This document shows positions 24,904 through 32,755 of a DNA stretch of 43,169 bases, one piece after another. Each line of letters begins with the position of its first letter. Position 1 is the stretch's first letter. The DNA comes from Candidatus Saccharimonadota bacterium (GTDB lineage Bacteria; Patescibacteriota; Saccharimonadia; Saccharimonadales; SZUA-47). The notes under the pieces were generated by a model that worked only from the letters and a program-made list of their open reading frames with translations, was not told the DNA's origin and did no database searches. The stretch lies in NCBI GenBank assembly GCA_020428465.1, contig JAGQMY010000005.1:1-43169 (forward strand), written 5' to 3'. The position numbers were made by a program, and so were the translations under genes.

Positions 24904-25713
24904 ATGGCAAATAACTATTGGGCGAAACGAAATAAACCATATCAACCTGGTCAAAAGGATGTATTCAAGCTATCTCGATCAAAAATTGAGTTATTCATGC
25001 AATGTCCACGCTGTTTTTGGTTGGATGTACGATTTAAAATAAAACGTCCTTCAAGCCCACCTTTCAATATAAATAAAGCAATTGATGAGCTGTTCAAAAA
25101 AGAGTTCGATGTCTACAGAAAAAAGGGTGAACCACATCCGCTCATGAAAGATAATCAGATAAAAGCCGTTCCATTCAAACATAAAGATCTAGATAAATGG
25201 CGGGCAAATTTCACGGGTGTAACTCATTTGCACGAAGCAACAAATTTGCATATATTCGGAGCGGTTGATGATGTCTGGATAGACGAAGACGGTAATTTGA
25301 TAGTTGTAGATTATAAAGCGACAGCAAAAGCAGAACCAGTAAAAAGTCTCGGCGAAGAAGGATCTTGGCAGGACATGTATCGACGACAGATGGAAATCTA
25401 TCAGTGGTTACTAAAACAGAACGGATTTGGTGTAAATGATACGGGCTACTTTGTATATGCTACCGGAACTTGGGACAGAGATGGATTTAATAATATCGTA
25501 GAATTTGAAACGCACGTGATTCCGCACACCGGAAAAAGTGATTGGGTTGATAAAACTATCAAAGAAATGAAAAAAGTCATGGATAGCGATGAAATGCCGA
25601 AAGTTGGCACAGCTGCCATGGGAGGTCCTTGTGAATATTGTGAATATGCCAAATCCAGAACCGATATTACAATCAAAGCCATACAAAACAAAAATAAGAC
25701 TGTAAAGAGTTGA
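24904..25713 (+). CDS. PD-(D/E)XK nuclease family protein with four-cysteine set (Cas4/AddB-like fold)
   Basis: 269 residues from ATG 24904; a TTG at 24874 lies inside rsmE and is rejected because the promoter box falls between. Motifs: LSRSKIELFMQCPRCFWL (Cys34, Cys37), GAVDDVWID (Asp122/123), VVDYKAT (Asp136, Lys138) and RRQMEIYQWLL (Gln162, Tyr166), which is the RecB-type nuclease signature D...DxK...QxxxY. A second Cys pair GPCEYCEYA (Cys243, Cys246) could complete an iron-sulfur cluster as in Cas4 and AddB. No helicase, cas1, cas2 or repeat array is nearby, so it is not a CRISPR gene on this evidence. A DNA-processing or repair role is inferred. Confidence 0.8.
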   Translation: MANNYWAKRNKPYQPGQKDVFKLSRSKIELFMQCPRCFWLDVRFKIKRPSSPPFNINKAIDELFKKEFDVYRKKGEPHPLMKDNQIKAVPFKHKDLDKWRANFTGVTHLHEATNLHIFGAVDDVWIDEDGNLIVVDYKATAKAEPVKSLGEEGSWQDMYRRQMEIYQWLLKQNGFGVNDTGYFVYATGTWDRDGFNNIVEFETHVIPHTGKSDWVDKTIKEMKKVMDSDEMPKVGTAAMGGPCEYCEYAKSRTDITIKAIQNKNKTVKS

Positions 25714-25737
25714 CCGCACGAGTTATACTAGAATTAT

Positions 25738-26985
25738 ATGATAGATATCCAATTAGTGCGCGATAATCCAGAGCGCATTAAACAAAAAGTGGCCGAAAAA
25801 AACATGAAAGTCGACATTGACTTGCTGTTAAAGCTAGATGTTGAATGGCGAGCCCTTCAACAGGAGGTTGATGAATTACGCCGAAAGCGTAATGAGCTGA
25901 GTAGCAAACTGAAAAGCGGTAAGCCAGACCAGAACCTCATAGATGAAGGTAAGCAATTGAAAATAGAGCTCGCAGACAGAGAAGGCTTATTAGATAAATC
26001 AAAAGCTGAGTTTGATAATTTGCTTTTCAGAGTTCCTAATCCCCACAGCGACGATGTGCCAGTAGGCAATGAAGACAGTAGTGTTGAGATTAAACGTTAT
26101 GGAGATTGTAATAAAACAGGAGCTACCGACCATCTTGATTTTGCAGTAGCTAGAGGATGGGTAGATTTTGAACGAGGGGCAAAAGTTGCCGGCACGAAGT
26201 TTTATTTTCTAAAGGGAGAATTGGCTCTTCTAGAAAACGCATTATTGCAATACGGACTTAGTGTTATGGCAGACGAAGGATTTACGTTTATGACAGTGCC
26301 ACACTTAGTTAATGCTCGTACGGCTACTGGTGCGGGATTCTCTCCTCGCTCTGATAAAGAAAGCAACGAATACTTTGTAGAAGACGAAGATCTATCTTTA
26401 ATCGCCACTGCGGAAATGCCTATAACTGGTTATCATACGGACGAGATTTTAGACGAAAAAGATTTACCCCTACTATATGCAGGTTATAGTGCTTGTTATA
26501 GAAAAGAAGCCGGTACATACGGAAAACATACAAGAGGTTTGTTTAGGGTGCACCAATTTAATAAACTAGAAATGTATGCTTTCTGCTTACCTGAAAACAG
26601 TCTGGAACTCCACGAACGCATTCTAGGAATCGAAGAAAAAATTTGGCAAGAGATTGATATTCCTTATCACATAATTAATATCGCTAGTGGTGACCTCGGT
26701 TCGCCAGCAGCAAAAAAATATGACATCGAATATTGGTCATCTGTAGATAATGCTTTCAGAGAACTTACAAGTTGTTCAAACTGTACTGATTTTCAGGCGA
26801 GAAACGTCAACATAAGGGTTAAAAGAGCTGACGGCACGCTTCAATTAGTTCATACGTTAAACGGTACGGCTATATCAATGGCACGTGCGTTGGTTGCCAT
26901 TATTGAGCATTATCAAAATGCCGATGGGAGCCTAAATGTTCCAAAAGTTTTACAAAAATATATGGGAGGAAAAGAAACAATATGA
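25738..26985 (+). CDS. serS: Seryl-tRNA synthetase
   Basis: 415 residues. The N-terminal long coiled-coil arm that grips the tRNASer variable arm (about 25-105, RALQQEVDELRRKRNELSSKL) is followed by the class II core: TAEMPITGYHTDEIL, motif 2 YRKEAGTYGKHTRGLFRVHQF, FRELTSCSNCTDFQARN, and motif 3 NGTAISMARALVAIIEHYQ. Complete and of normal length. TATACT (25724-25729) lies 8 nt before the ATG at 25738. The last four bases overlap the hpf start. Confidence 0.97.
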   Translation: MIDIQLVRDNPERIKQKVAEKNMKVDIDLLLKLDVEWRALQQEVDELRRKRNELSSKLKSGKPDQNLIDEGKQLKIELADREGLLDKSKAEFDNLLFRVPNPHSDDVPVGNEDSSVEIKRYGDCNKTGATDHLDFAVARGWVDFERGAKVAGTKFYFLKGELALLENALLQYGLSVMADEGFTFMTVPHLVNARTATGAGFSPRSDKESNEYFVEDEDLSLIATAEMPITGYHTDEILDEKDLPLLYAGYSACYRKEAGTYGKHTRGLFRVHQFNKLEMYAFCLPENSLELHERILGIEEKIWQEIDIPYHIINIASGDLGSPAAKKYDIEYWSSVDNAFRELTSCSNCTDFQARNVNIRVKRADGTLQLVHTLNGTAISMARALVAIIEHYQNADGSLNVPKVLQKYMGGKETI

Positions 26986-27371
26986 TAGAAAATATAGCAA
27001 TATCAGGAATAAAAACTGACGTAACTAAAGACTTAGAAAAATACGTTCAGAAAAAAATCGGTAAGCTCGATAGACACCTAAAACGTCAGCAAAGACCAGA
27101 GATTCGAGCCGACGTGAAGCTTAGTGAATCCATGAGCAGTAAAGCGGGCAAAAAATGTACTTGCGAAGTTATTCTCCATATACCCGGCGTTAGATTAACA
27201 GCTGCAGAATCGACAGTAAATATGTTTGCTGCGGTTGATATTGTTGAAGCGAAACTGCAAAACCAGCTTAAAAAACACAAAGAAAAACATTCATTTTCGG
27301 ATGACAAGCACAAGAATTCTCGGGCAAGAGCACTGGTTGGTAAATTACGTTTACGAAGAGCATCAAAATAA
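26982..27371 (+). CDS. hpf: Ribosome hibernation promoting factor (HPF/RaiA family)
   Basis: 129 residues. The beta-alpha-beta-beta-beta-alpha fold of the family is visible (IENIAISGIKTDVTKDLEKYVQKKIGKLDRHL, EVILHIPGVRLTAAES, NMFAAVDIVEAKLQNQLKKHKEKH). It binds the decoding site of idle 30S subunits. It is longer than the minimal proteins by a basic tail (about 100-129) but lacks the separate dimerisation domain of long HPF. Start overlaps serS (ATGA). It precedes secA, an order also seen in Firmicutes. Confidence 0.93.
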   Translation: MIENIAISGIKTDVTKDLEKYVQKKIGKLDRHLKRQQRPEIRADVKLSESMSSKAGKKCTCEVILHIPGVRLTAAESTVNMFAAVDIVEAKLQNQLKKHKEKHSFSDDKHKNSRARALVGKLRLRRASK

Positions 27372-27417
27372 CCGATTTTATCAGTTTATTTACTCGCTAA
27401 TAACTATATATCTAAGG

Positions 27418-27423
27418 TATAAT
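27418..27423 (+). promoter_or_regulatory. -10 box of the secA transcript
   Basis: TATAAT. The predicted transcript start is near 27430, giving a leader of about 92 nt before the secA ATG. Confidence 0.5.
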
Positions 27424-27450
27424 ATAACTCAAACGAGTAGGGTTGGGTTA

Positions 27451-27489
27451 TTCGGTGAGCACTATAAAGTGTTCTGAGCCTAGCTCGAA
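27451..27489 (+). promoter_or_regulatory. secA leader with two mutually exclusive hairpins
   Basis: GAGCACT (27457-27463) can pair with AGTGTTC (27468-27474) around ATAA. Alternatively TTCG-gt-GAGC (27451-27460) can pair with GCTCGAA (27483-27489). The two share GAGC and exclude one another unless partly opened. A regulatory switch is possible but unproven. Confidence 0.35.
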
Positions 27490-27521
27490 TCAGTAATTAA
27501 ATTATCAAACCAGAGGTATAT

Positions 27522-30137
27522 ATGAAGAAGTTTGTTAAGAAAGTTTTGGGCGATCCAGAGGCGAAAACGCTACGCCGTCTCAGAAAACGCGTTAATGAAA
27601 TCAACTCTTATGAAGAAGAATACAAAAAGCTCAGCACAAAAGATTTAAGAGCAAAAACCGATGAATTAAAAGAAAAACTTGGTAAAAAAGGACAATCACT
27701 AGACACAATACTTCCAGAAGCCTTTTCTGCTGTACGTGAAACCGCTTGGAGACAAATAAAACAACGACATTACGATGTGCAGTTGATTGGTGGAATGGTG
27801 CTCCACGAAGGAAAAGTCGCAGAGATGAAAACCGGAGAGGGTAAAACCTTGGTAGCAACTCTACCAGTTTATCTTAATGCGCTCGAGGGCAAAGGTGTGC
27901 ACGTTGTAACTGTAAACGAATATCTAGCGCAACGTGATGCCGGATGGATGGGTCAAATTTACCATGCGCTTGGTCTAAGTACTGGCGTTATAATCCCTGA
28001 TCACAGCTTCATTTACGATCTTACGTACAACAACGAAGAGCACGAAGACGAACGATTCAGGCACTTGCGACCATGTACACGGCAAGAAGCTTATGGTGCC
28101 GATATAACATACGGTACAAATAATGAATTTGGTTTCGATTATCTTAGAGACAATATGGTACGAGAAGTTGATCAGCTTAGACAGCGTGATTTACACTTTG
28201 CAATCGTTGATGAGGTAGACTCTATCTTGATTGATGAAGCTCGTACACCTCTGATTATTTCTGCTCCATCGGCAACCAGTGGCGCTTCCTACGAACAATT
28301 TGCCAAAATTGCCAGACAGCTTAAACGCGACAAACATTTCGAAGTTGACGAAAAGCGTAAAACAGTTGTATTAACAGATGCCGGTATTACTTACGTAGAG
28401 AAAGCTTTAGGTATCAGTAATCTTTATGACACAGAAAATATCAGGACAATTTATCACTTAGATCAAGCGCTGAGAGCTGAAGCATTGTTCAAGAGGGATA
28501 AAGACTATGTTGTAACAAAAGATGGTGAAGTTGTTATTGTTGATGAATTCACGGGTCGTTTGCTAAAAGGTCGAAGATATAACGAAGGATTACACCAGGC
28601 CATTGAGGCAAAAGAACATGTTGATGTTCAGGAAGAAAGCATGACGCTGGCGACAATTTCATTCCAGAATTATTTCCGTTTATATGAAAAGTTATCTGGT
28701 ATGACCGGAACAGCTAAAACTGAAGAAGAAGAATTCCATCAAATTTATGAACTTGAGGTTGTAGAAATTCCACCGAACAAGCCAATCGCTCGTAAAGACA
28801 ATCCAGATATGATTTTCCGAACTAAAAAAGCAAAATATAACGCGATTATTAATAATGTAGCTGAACTGCAAAAGCGCGGACAGCCAGTGCTTATCGGAAC
28901 TGGGGCAATCGAACACAACGAAGAGCTTAGCCGTTTGCTTAATAAAGCAGGAATTAAACACGAAGTTTTAAACGCTAAAAACAATGAACGGGAAGCGCAC
29001 ATTGTCGCGCAAGCTGGTCAAAAAGGTTCAGTTACATTAGCTACTAACATCGCCGGTCGTGGTACTGACATTGTTCTGGGTGAGGGAATTGCGAAACTTG
29101 GCGGTCTATACGTTGTTGGTTCTGAGAGGCACGAATCACGACGAATAGACAATCAGTTACGTGGACGTTCCGGACGTCAAGGAGACCCTGGAGAAACTCA
29201 GTTCTATGTCAGCACAGAAGACGATCTAATGAGGGTTTTCGGAGGCGATAGAATCCGTGTCGTGATGGATAGGCTAAGAGTTGATGATGATATCCCGATT
29301 CAAAATAGGTTTATTAGCCGGAGCCTAGAAGCAGCTCAGAAAAGGGTTGAAGGTTTTAACTTTGATACTCGTAAAAACGTCGTTCAATATGATGATGTAA
29401 TGAATCGTCATAGAGTAGCGATTTATACACTGAGAAAAGAAGTTCTAAAACAAGCGAATATTACTGGAAAGATTAAAGATTTTATTCATGAGCAAGCTGA
29501 GATGATGTCAGCGTCACCAGAATCATATTCCGAAGAATTTGAAACCCAGCTTCAAGAAGTTTTTAACTTAGACAATGCGACTTTAGATAAGTTATTTGAT
29601 ACGGATGCGGAGAAATTCTCCAAGGAGCTAATAAAAGCTGTTCTGAACAAATATGAAGAGCAGACCAAAGATTTCGGTAAAGAGATAATTGAGAAAGTCG
29701 AGCGAGATATTTACTTGCAAGTTATGGACAATCTTTGGATGCAACACCTTGAGAACATGGATCATTTACGCCAGGGAATTCACTGGATATCAGTTGGCCA
29801 GAAAGATCCATTAGTAGAATATAGACGTCAGTCAAAGATTATGTTCGAACAAATGCAGAATGTTCTTCGTCATGACGTATTGAGAGCTTTGTTCCATGCA
29901 CGTCCAGTGAGTGAGCAAGAACTTGATAGACCAATCGAAACAGAGCTTACAATTGCAGCCAGAAACTCAGTCGATAATGCTGATAGAATTATTGAGCTGG
30001 GTGATGAATTTCACGAAGAAGACTTTAATGTAGCAAAAGAATCAACTTCACAAGTTGAATCAGGCAAACGTCATAATGCGATCAAGAAAAAACGTAAAAA
30101 CGAACGCAAAAACCGTAAAAAAGGTCGCAGAAAATAA
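27522..30137 (+). CDS. secA: Preprotein translocase ATPase SecA
   Basis: 871 residues. NBD1 has AEMKTGEGKTL (Walker A, 100-110) and VDEVDSILIDEARTPLIIS (DEAD-type Walker B). The preprotein cross-linking domain, NBD2 (TNIAGRGTDIVLG, GRSGRQGDPGETQFY) and the helical scaffold (IYLQVMDNLWMQHLENMDHLRQGI) follow. It pushes secretory proteins through SecYEG. The C-terminal zinc motif found in many SecA proteins is absent. Instead the tail is a run of Lys, Arg and Asn (residues about 848-871), which could bind ribosomes or lipids. A leader of about 90 nt precedes the ATG at 27522. Confidence 0.98.
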   Translation: MKKFVKKVLGDPEAKTLRRLRKRVNEINSYEEEYKKLSTKDLRAKTDELKEKLGKKGQSLDTILPEAFSAVRETAWRQIKQRHYDVQLIGGMVLHEGKVAEMKTGEGKTLVATLPVYLNALEGKGVHVVTVNEYLAQRDAGWMGQIYHALGLSTGVIIPDHSFIYDLTYNNEEHEDERFRHLRPCTRQEAYGADITYGTNNEFGFDYLRDNMVREVDQLRQRDLHFAIVDEVDSILIDEARTPLIISAPSATSGASYEQFAKIARQLKRDKHFEVDEKRKTVVLTDAGITYVEKALGISNLYDTENIRTIYHLDQALRAEALFKRDKDYVVTKDGEVVIVDEFTGRLLKGRRYNEGLHQAIEAKEHVDVQEESMTLATISFQNYFRLYEKLSGMTGTAKTEEEEFHQIYELEVVEIPPNKPIARKDNPDMIFRTKKAKYNAIINNVAELQKRGQPVLIGTGAIEHNEELSRLLNKAGIKHEVLNAKNNEREAHIVAQAGQKGSVTLATNIAGRGTDIVLGEGIAKLGGLYVVGSERHESRRIDNQLRGRSGRQGDPGETQFYVSTEDDLMRVFGGDRIRVVMDRLRVDDDIPIQNRFISRSLEAAQKRVEGFNFDTRKNVVQYDDVMNRHRVAIYTLRKEVLKQANITGKIKDFIHEQAEMMSASPESYSEEFETQLQEVFNLDNATLDKLFDTDAEKFSKELIKAVLNKYEEQTKDFGKEIIEKVERDIYLQVMDNLWMQHLENMDHLRQGIHWISVGQKDPLVEYRRQSKIMFEQMQNVLRHDVLRALFHARPVSEQELDRPIETELTIAARNSVDNADRIIELGDEFHEEDFNVAKESTSQVESGKRHNAIKKKRKNERKNRKKGRRK

Positions 30138-30141
30138 CTAA

Positions 30142-31440
30142 ATGCTCCGACATAAAGTACACGAGCTTAGTTTTAAATCCGGTTTAAAAGGAATTGTCAT
30201 AGACACACCGAAGACCGGTGTAGTTGTAGCGGAAGTTAGTTTTCGAGCTGGTGAATTTTTACTAAAAAAAGAAAAATGGGAAACTGCCCATTTAATGGAG
30301 CATGTACTCTTAGGCGCGAACAAATATTTCAAAAAAGCCCGAGATTTTCAGGCGGCAATCGAGCAGAATGGTGCATATTCTAATGCTTCAACTAGTGTCT
30401 ATGATATTACCTACGAAGCTGAGTCGGCACACTTTGAATGGCAAAGAGTAGTCGGCTTATTGCTCGACGGTATTAGTACACCGAAATTTCTTCAGGAAGA
30501 ATTCGACTCAGAGCTAAGTAATGTGCGTGAAGAATTAATCAGTCGATCTAATGATCATTTTCGACATCTAAATGCATCGATGCGCCAAGCAATGGAGCTA
30601 ATTTCTTTAACCGATCCAGAGCGGGTCGAACTTCTATACGGTGTGAAGCGAGAAGATTTGATAAATCACTACAAGAAAACACACACCCTTTCTAATGCGA
30701 GATTTATTATAGCTGGTAACTTTAAGGGTAATTATGAAGAGATTGAGGCTATTTTTAAAGAACGACTGATTTTAGATAAAGGTGATGGTCGTATCGATAT
30801 GCCTGACGAAAAAGCTATCAAACTCGATGGACCGCTTGTTGTTAGAAAACCGAGTGTACCTAATATATACCTATTTATTGACTATTATATAAATCGTAAA
30901 TTATCTACTCAGGAGCGTGTAGCGATGCAGACAATCAGTACACTTCTGACTGATACTATGTATTCAAGAATTTTTGGCGCAGCGAGGGAAAAAGGCTGGG
31001 TTTATGGTATGGGTTCGGGTATTACATTAGGCTACGATGTTTCAAATTGGTGGATGGGAGCTCAGGTCAGTAAAACAAACAGTAAACCACTTATTCGCTT
31101 GATTCGAGATGAACTGAATCGATTAAGTCAGGGCTTAATTGATAGTGATGAATTAGAGATGGCGAAGAAAAATCTTCTAGGAAAAACAATGCGTTCGGGT
31201 CAGACTGCCGGAGGACTGGTGTCTAGGTATTCAGAGTATTACGCTAGTGATGTAGTAGAAAATTTAGGTAAGTTGCCTCATATGATTAAGAAAGTTAGCG
31301 CCAAACAGTGCACGAAACTATTTAAAGAACTAGTAGATAGTCAAATCTGGGGATTGGGTCTTTTAGGGTCAATAACAATGAATCCGGCCCGAACACTTGA
31401 GGAATATCTAGAAGAAGTTTATTCTGAATCTAAGGATTAA
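30142..31440 (+). CDS. M16 family zinc peptidase
   Basis: 432 residues. The inverted zinc motif HxxEH is present as His50-Leu-Met-Glu53-His54, with a downstream Glu in SNVREELISR about 75 residues later as third ligand, so it looks catalytically competent. The C-terminal half is the paired inactive M16 domain (REKGWVYGMGSGITLGYD). M16 enzymes degrade peptides, such as signal peptide remnants, in a closed chamber. No signal peptide is seen, so it is cytoplasmic. It lies 4 bases after secA and 2 bases before prfB. Confidence 0.91.
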   Translation: MLRHKVHELSFKSGLKGIVIDTPKTGVVVAEVSFRAGEFLLKKEKWETAHLMEHVLLGANKYFKKARDFQAAIEQNGAYSNASTSVYDITYEAESAHFEWQRVVGLLLDGISTPKFLQEEFDSELSNVREELISRSNDHFRHLNASMRQAMELISLTDPERVELLYGVKREDLINHYKKTHTLSNARFIIAGNFKGNYEEIEAIFKERLILDKGDGRIDMPDEKAIKLDGPLVVRKPSVPNIYLFIDYYINRKLSTQERVAMQTISTLLTDTMYSRIFGAAREKGWVYGMGSGITLGYDVSNWWMGAQVSKTNSKPLIRLIRDELNRLSQGLIDSDELEMAKKNLLGKTMRSGQTAGGLVSRYSEYYASDVVENLGKLPHMIKKVSAKQCTKLFKELVDSQIWGLGLLGSITMNPARTLEEYLEEVYSESKD

Positions 31441-31442
31441 AT

Positions 31443-32525
31443 ATGTCAGAACCCAAATTTTTAGAACTTCTTAACGAAATAAGTTCAGCCTGCGAAAAGA
31501 TAGGTATTGAGAAACTTGAGGCCAAAAACACTGAGCTAAAAATTCAGATGGAGGCTTCTGATTTTTGGTCTGATAACGAAACTGCTAGCAAAGTTGTTAA
31601 AGAACAGTCTAATTTACAGAAACGATTAGATTTCTGGCGTGGGTTATTAATGCGCGCCAAAGACATCGTAGAGCTTGAAAAGTTGGATGACGAATCAATC
31701 TCAGAAGAACTATCTTCTCAGTTTAAACAGTTAGAAAAAGAATTTGCTAAAGCTAAAAGAGAGTTACAGCTTAGCGGCCCTTATGATGACCATGAAGTAA
31801 TTATGAGTATATTTGCCGGTGCTGGAGGTACGGAAGCACAAGATTGGTCTGGCATGCTACTGCGTATGTATCTGCGTTGGGCCGAAGCAGAGGGCGTGGA
31901 TGCTAAAATCATCGACCAATCGCCAGGTGAGGAAGCGGGTATAAAAAGCGTTACTTTAGAACTCTCCGGTGGTAGTTATTTATACGGAAAGTTGCAGAGC
32001 GAGAATGGCGTACATAGATTAGTACGGTTGAGTCCATTTAATGCTGATAACTTACGCCAAACATCATTTGCGCGGGTAGAAATTGTTCCGATGATTGACT
32101 CTCCAGACGAGGTAGAGATTGATGAAAAAGATCTGAAAATAGATGTCTACCGAAGCGGAGGCAAGGGTGGTCAAAGTGTGAATACGACTGATTCTGCGGT
32201 GCGAATTACGCACTTACCGACAAACATAGTTGTAGCTATTCAGAATGAGCGCTCACAGCTTCAGAATAGAGAAACAGCCATGACGTTATTACGTTCTAAA
32301 CTTGCTCAACTTCAACTAGAACAGCACAAGGATAAAATATCTGAACTACGTGGTCCGAATGAGCAGGCTGCCTGGGGCAACCAAATCCGCAATTATGTTC
32401 TTCATCCATATAATATGGTCAAAGATACAAGAACTAAGTACGAAACTTCAAATACGCAAGGTGTCCTTGACGGTGATATCAATCAGTTTGTTGAAAGCTA
32501 CCTAGACTGGAAAATAGGCAAGTAA
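31443..32525 (+). CDS. prfB: Peptide chain release factor 2
   Basis: 360 residues. The recognition tripeptide SPF at 197-199 (HRLVRLSPFN) gives UGA/UAA specificity, and GGQ is at 242-244. Unlike E. coli and many others, the frame is uninterrupted: there is no in-frame UGA near codon 25 and no frameshift site, so RF2 is not autoregulated by programmed frameshifting here. Its presence shows that UGA is used as a stop codon, unlike in Absconditabacteria and Gracilibacteria. It ends an operon-like run hpf, secA, M16, prfB. Confidence 0.97.
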   Translation: MSEPKFLELLNEISSACEKIGIEKLEAKNTELKIQMEASDFWSDNETASKVVKEQSNLQKRLDFWRGLLMRAKDIVELEKLDDESISEELSSQFKQLEKEFAKAKRELQLSGPYDDHEVIMSIFAGAGGTEAQDWSGMLLRMYLRWAEAEGVDAKIIDQSPGEEAGIKSVTLELSGGSYLYGKLQSENGVHRLVRLSPFNADNLRQTSFARVEIVPMIDSPDEVEIDEKDLKIDVYRSGGKGGQSVNTTDSAVRITHLPTNIVVAIQNERSQLQNRETAMTLLRSKLAQLQLEQHKDKISELRGPNEQAAWGNQIRNYVLHPYNMVKDTRTKYETSNTQGVLDGDINQFVESYLDWKIGK

Positions 32526-32641
32526 TTTCAGATTGAGAATTGAAGAATAGAGACCGAAAGAGTAGAAGTATAAAAGTTACAGAGTAGTAGAGTTTCAGAG
32601 TACTTGATACATAATACTTGTTAAATTTTTGCTGTATGAAC

Positions 32642-32652
32642 CATGTCACATG
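32642..32652 (+). repeat. Small perfect inverted repeat
   Basis: CATGT-C-ACATG, upstream of the stronger palindrome at 32674-32689. Possibly a second operator half-site region. Confidence 0.3.
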
Positions 32653-32673
32653 ATAAATGTAGCTATCGCAACC

Positions 32674-32689
32674 TGTGATAAATATCACA
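32674..32689 (+). promoter_or_regulatory. CRP/FNR-type operator palindrome
   Basis: TGTGATAAATATCACA: perfect 7-bp arms around AA, and an exact match to the CRP consensus TGTGA-N6-TCACA. It sits 2 bases before the -35 box of the following promoter, with its centre about 45 bases upstream of the predicted transcript start. The regulator is not in the window. Confidence 0.55.
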
Positions 32690-32691
32690 CA

Positions 32692-32720
32692 TTGATTTTT
32701 TATAACACTTATGGTAATAT
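32692..32720 (+). promoter_or_regulatory. Promoter of the repeat-protein gene
   Basis: TTGATT (32692-32697), a 17-nt spacer, TAATAT (32715-32720). The predicted start near 32727 gives a leader of about 29 nt ending with AAGGAA before the ATG. Confidence 0.6.
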
Positions 32721-32755
32721 CAGCGTATAACAAAAAATAAATATAAGGAAAATAT

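Noticed and set aside
24874-25713. TTG start for the nuclease gene
   Set aside because: The ATG at 24904 is preceded at 6 nt by an extended -10 box that lies downstream of the TTG, and homologous motifs start later.
24904-25713. Cas4 of a CRISPR system
   Set aside because: No repeat-spacer array and no cas1, cas2 or effector gene is visible in the window.
27226-27477. 83-codon frame over the end of hpf and the secA leader
   Set aside because: It is out of frame with hpf, lacks a Shine-Dalgarno, and its protein has no family features.
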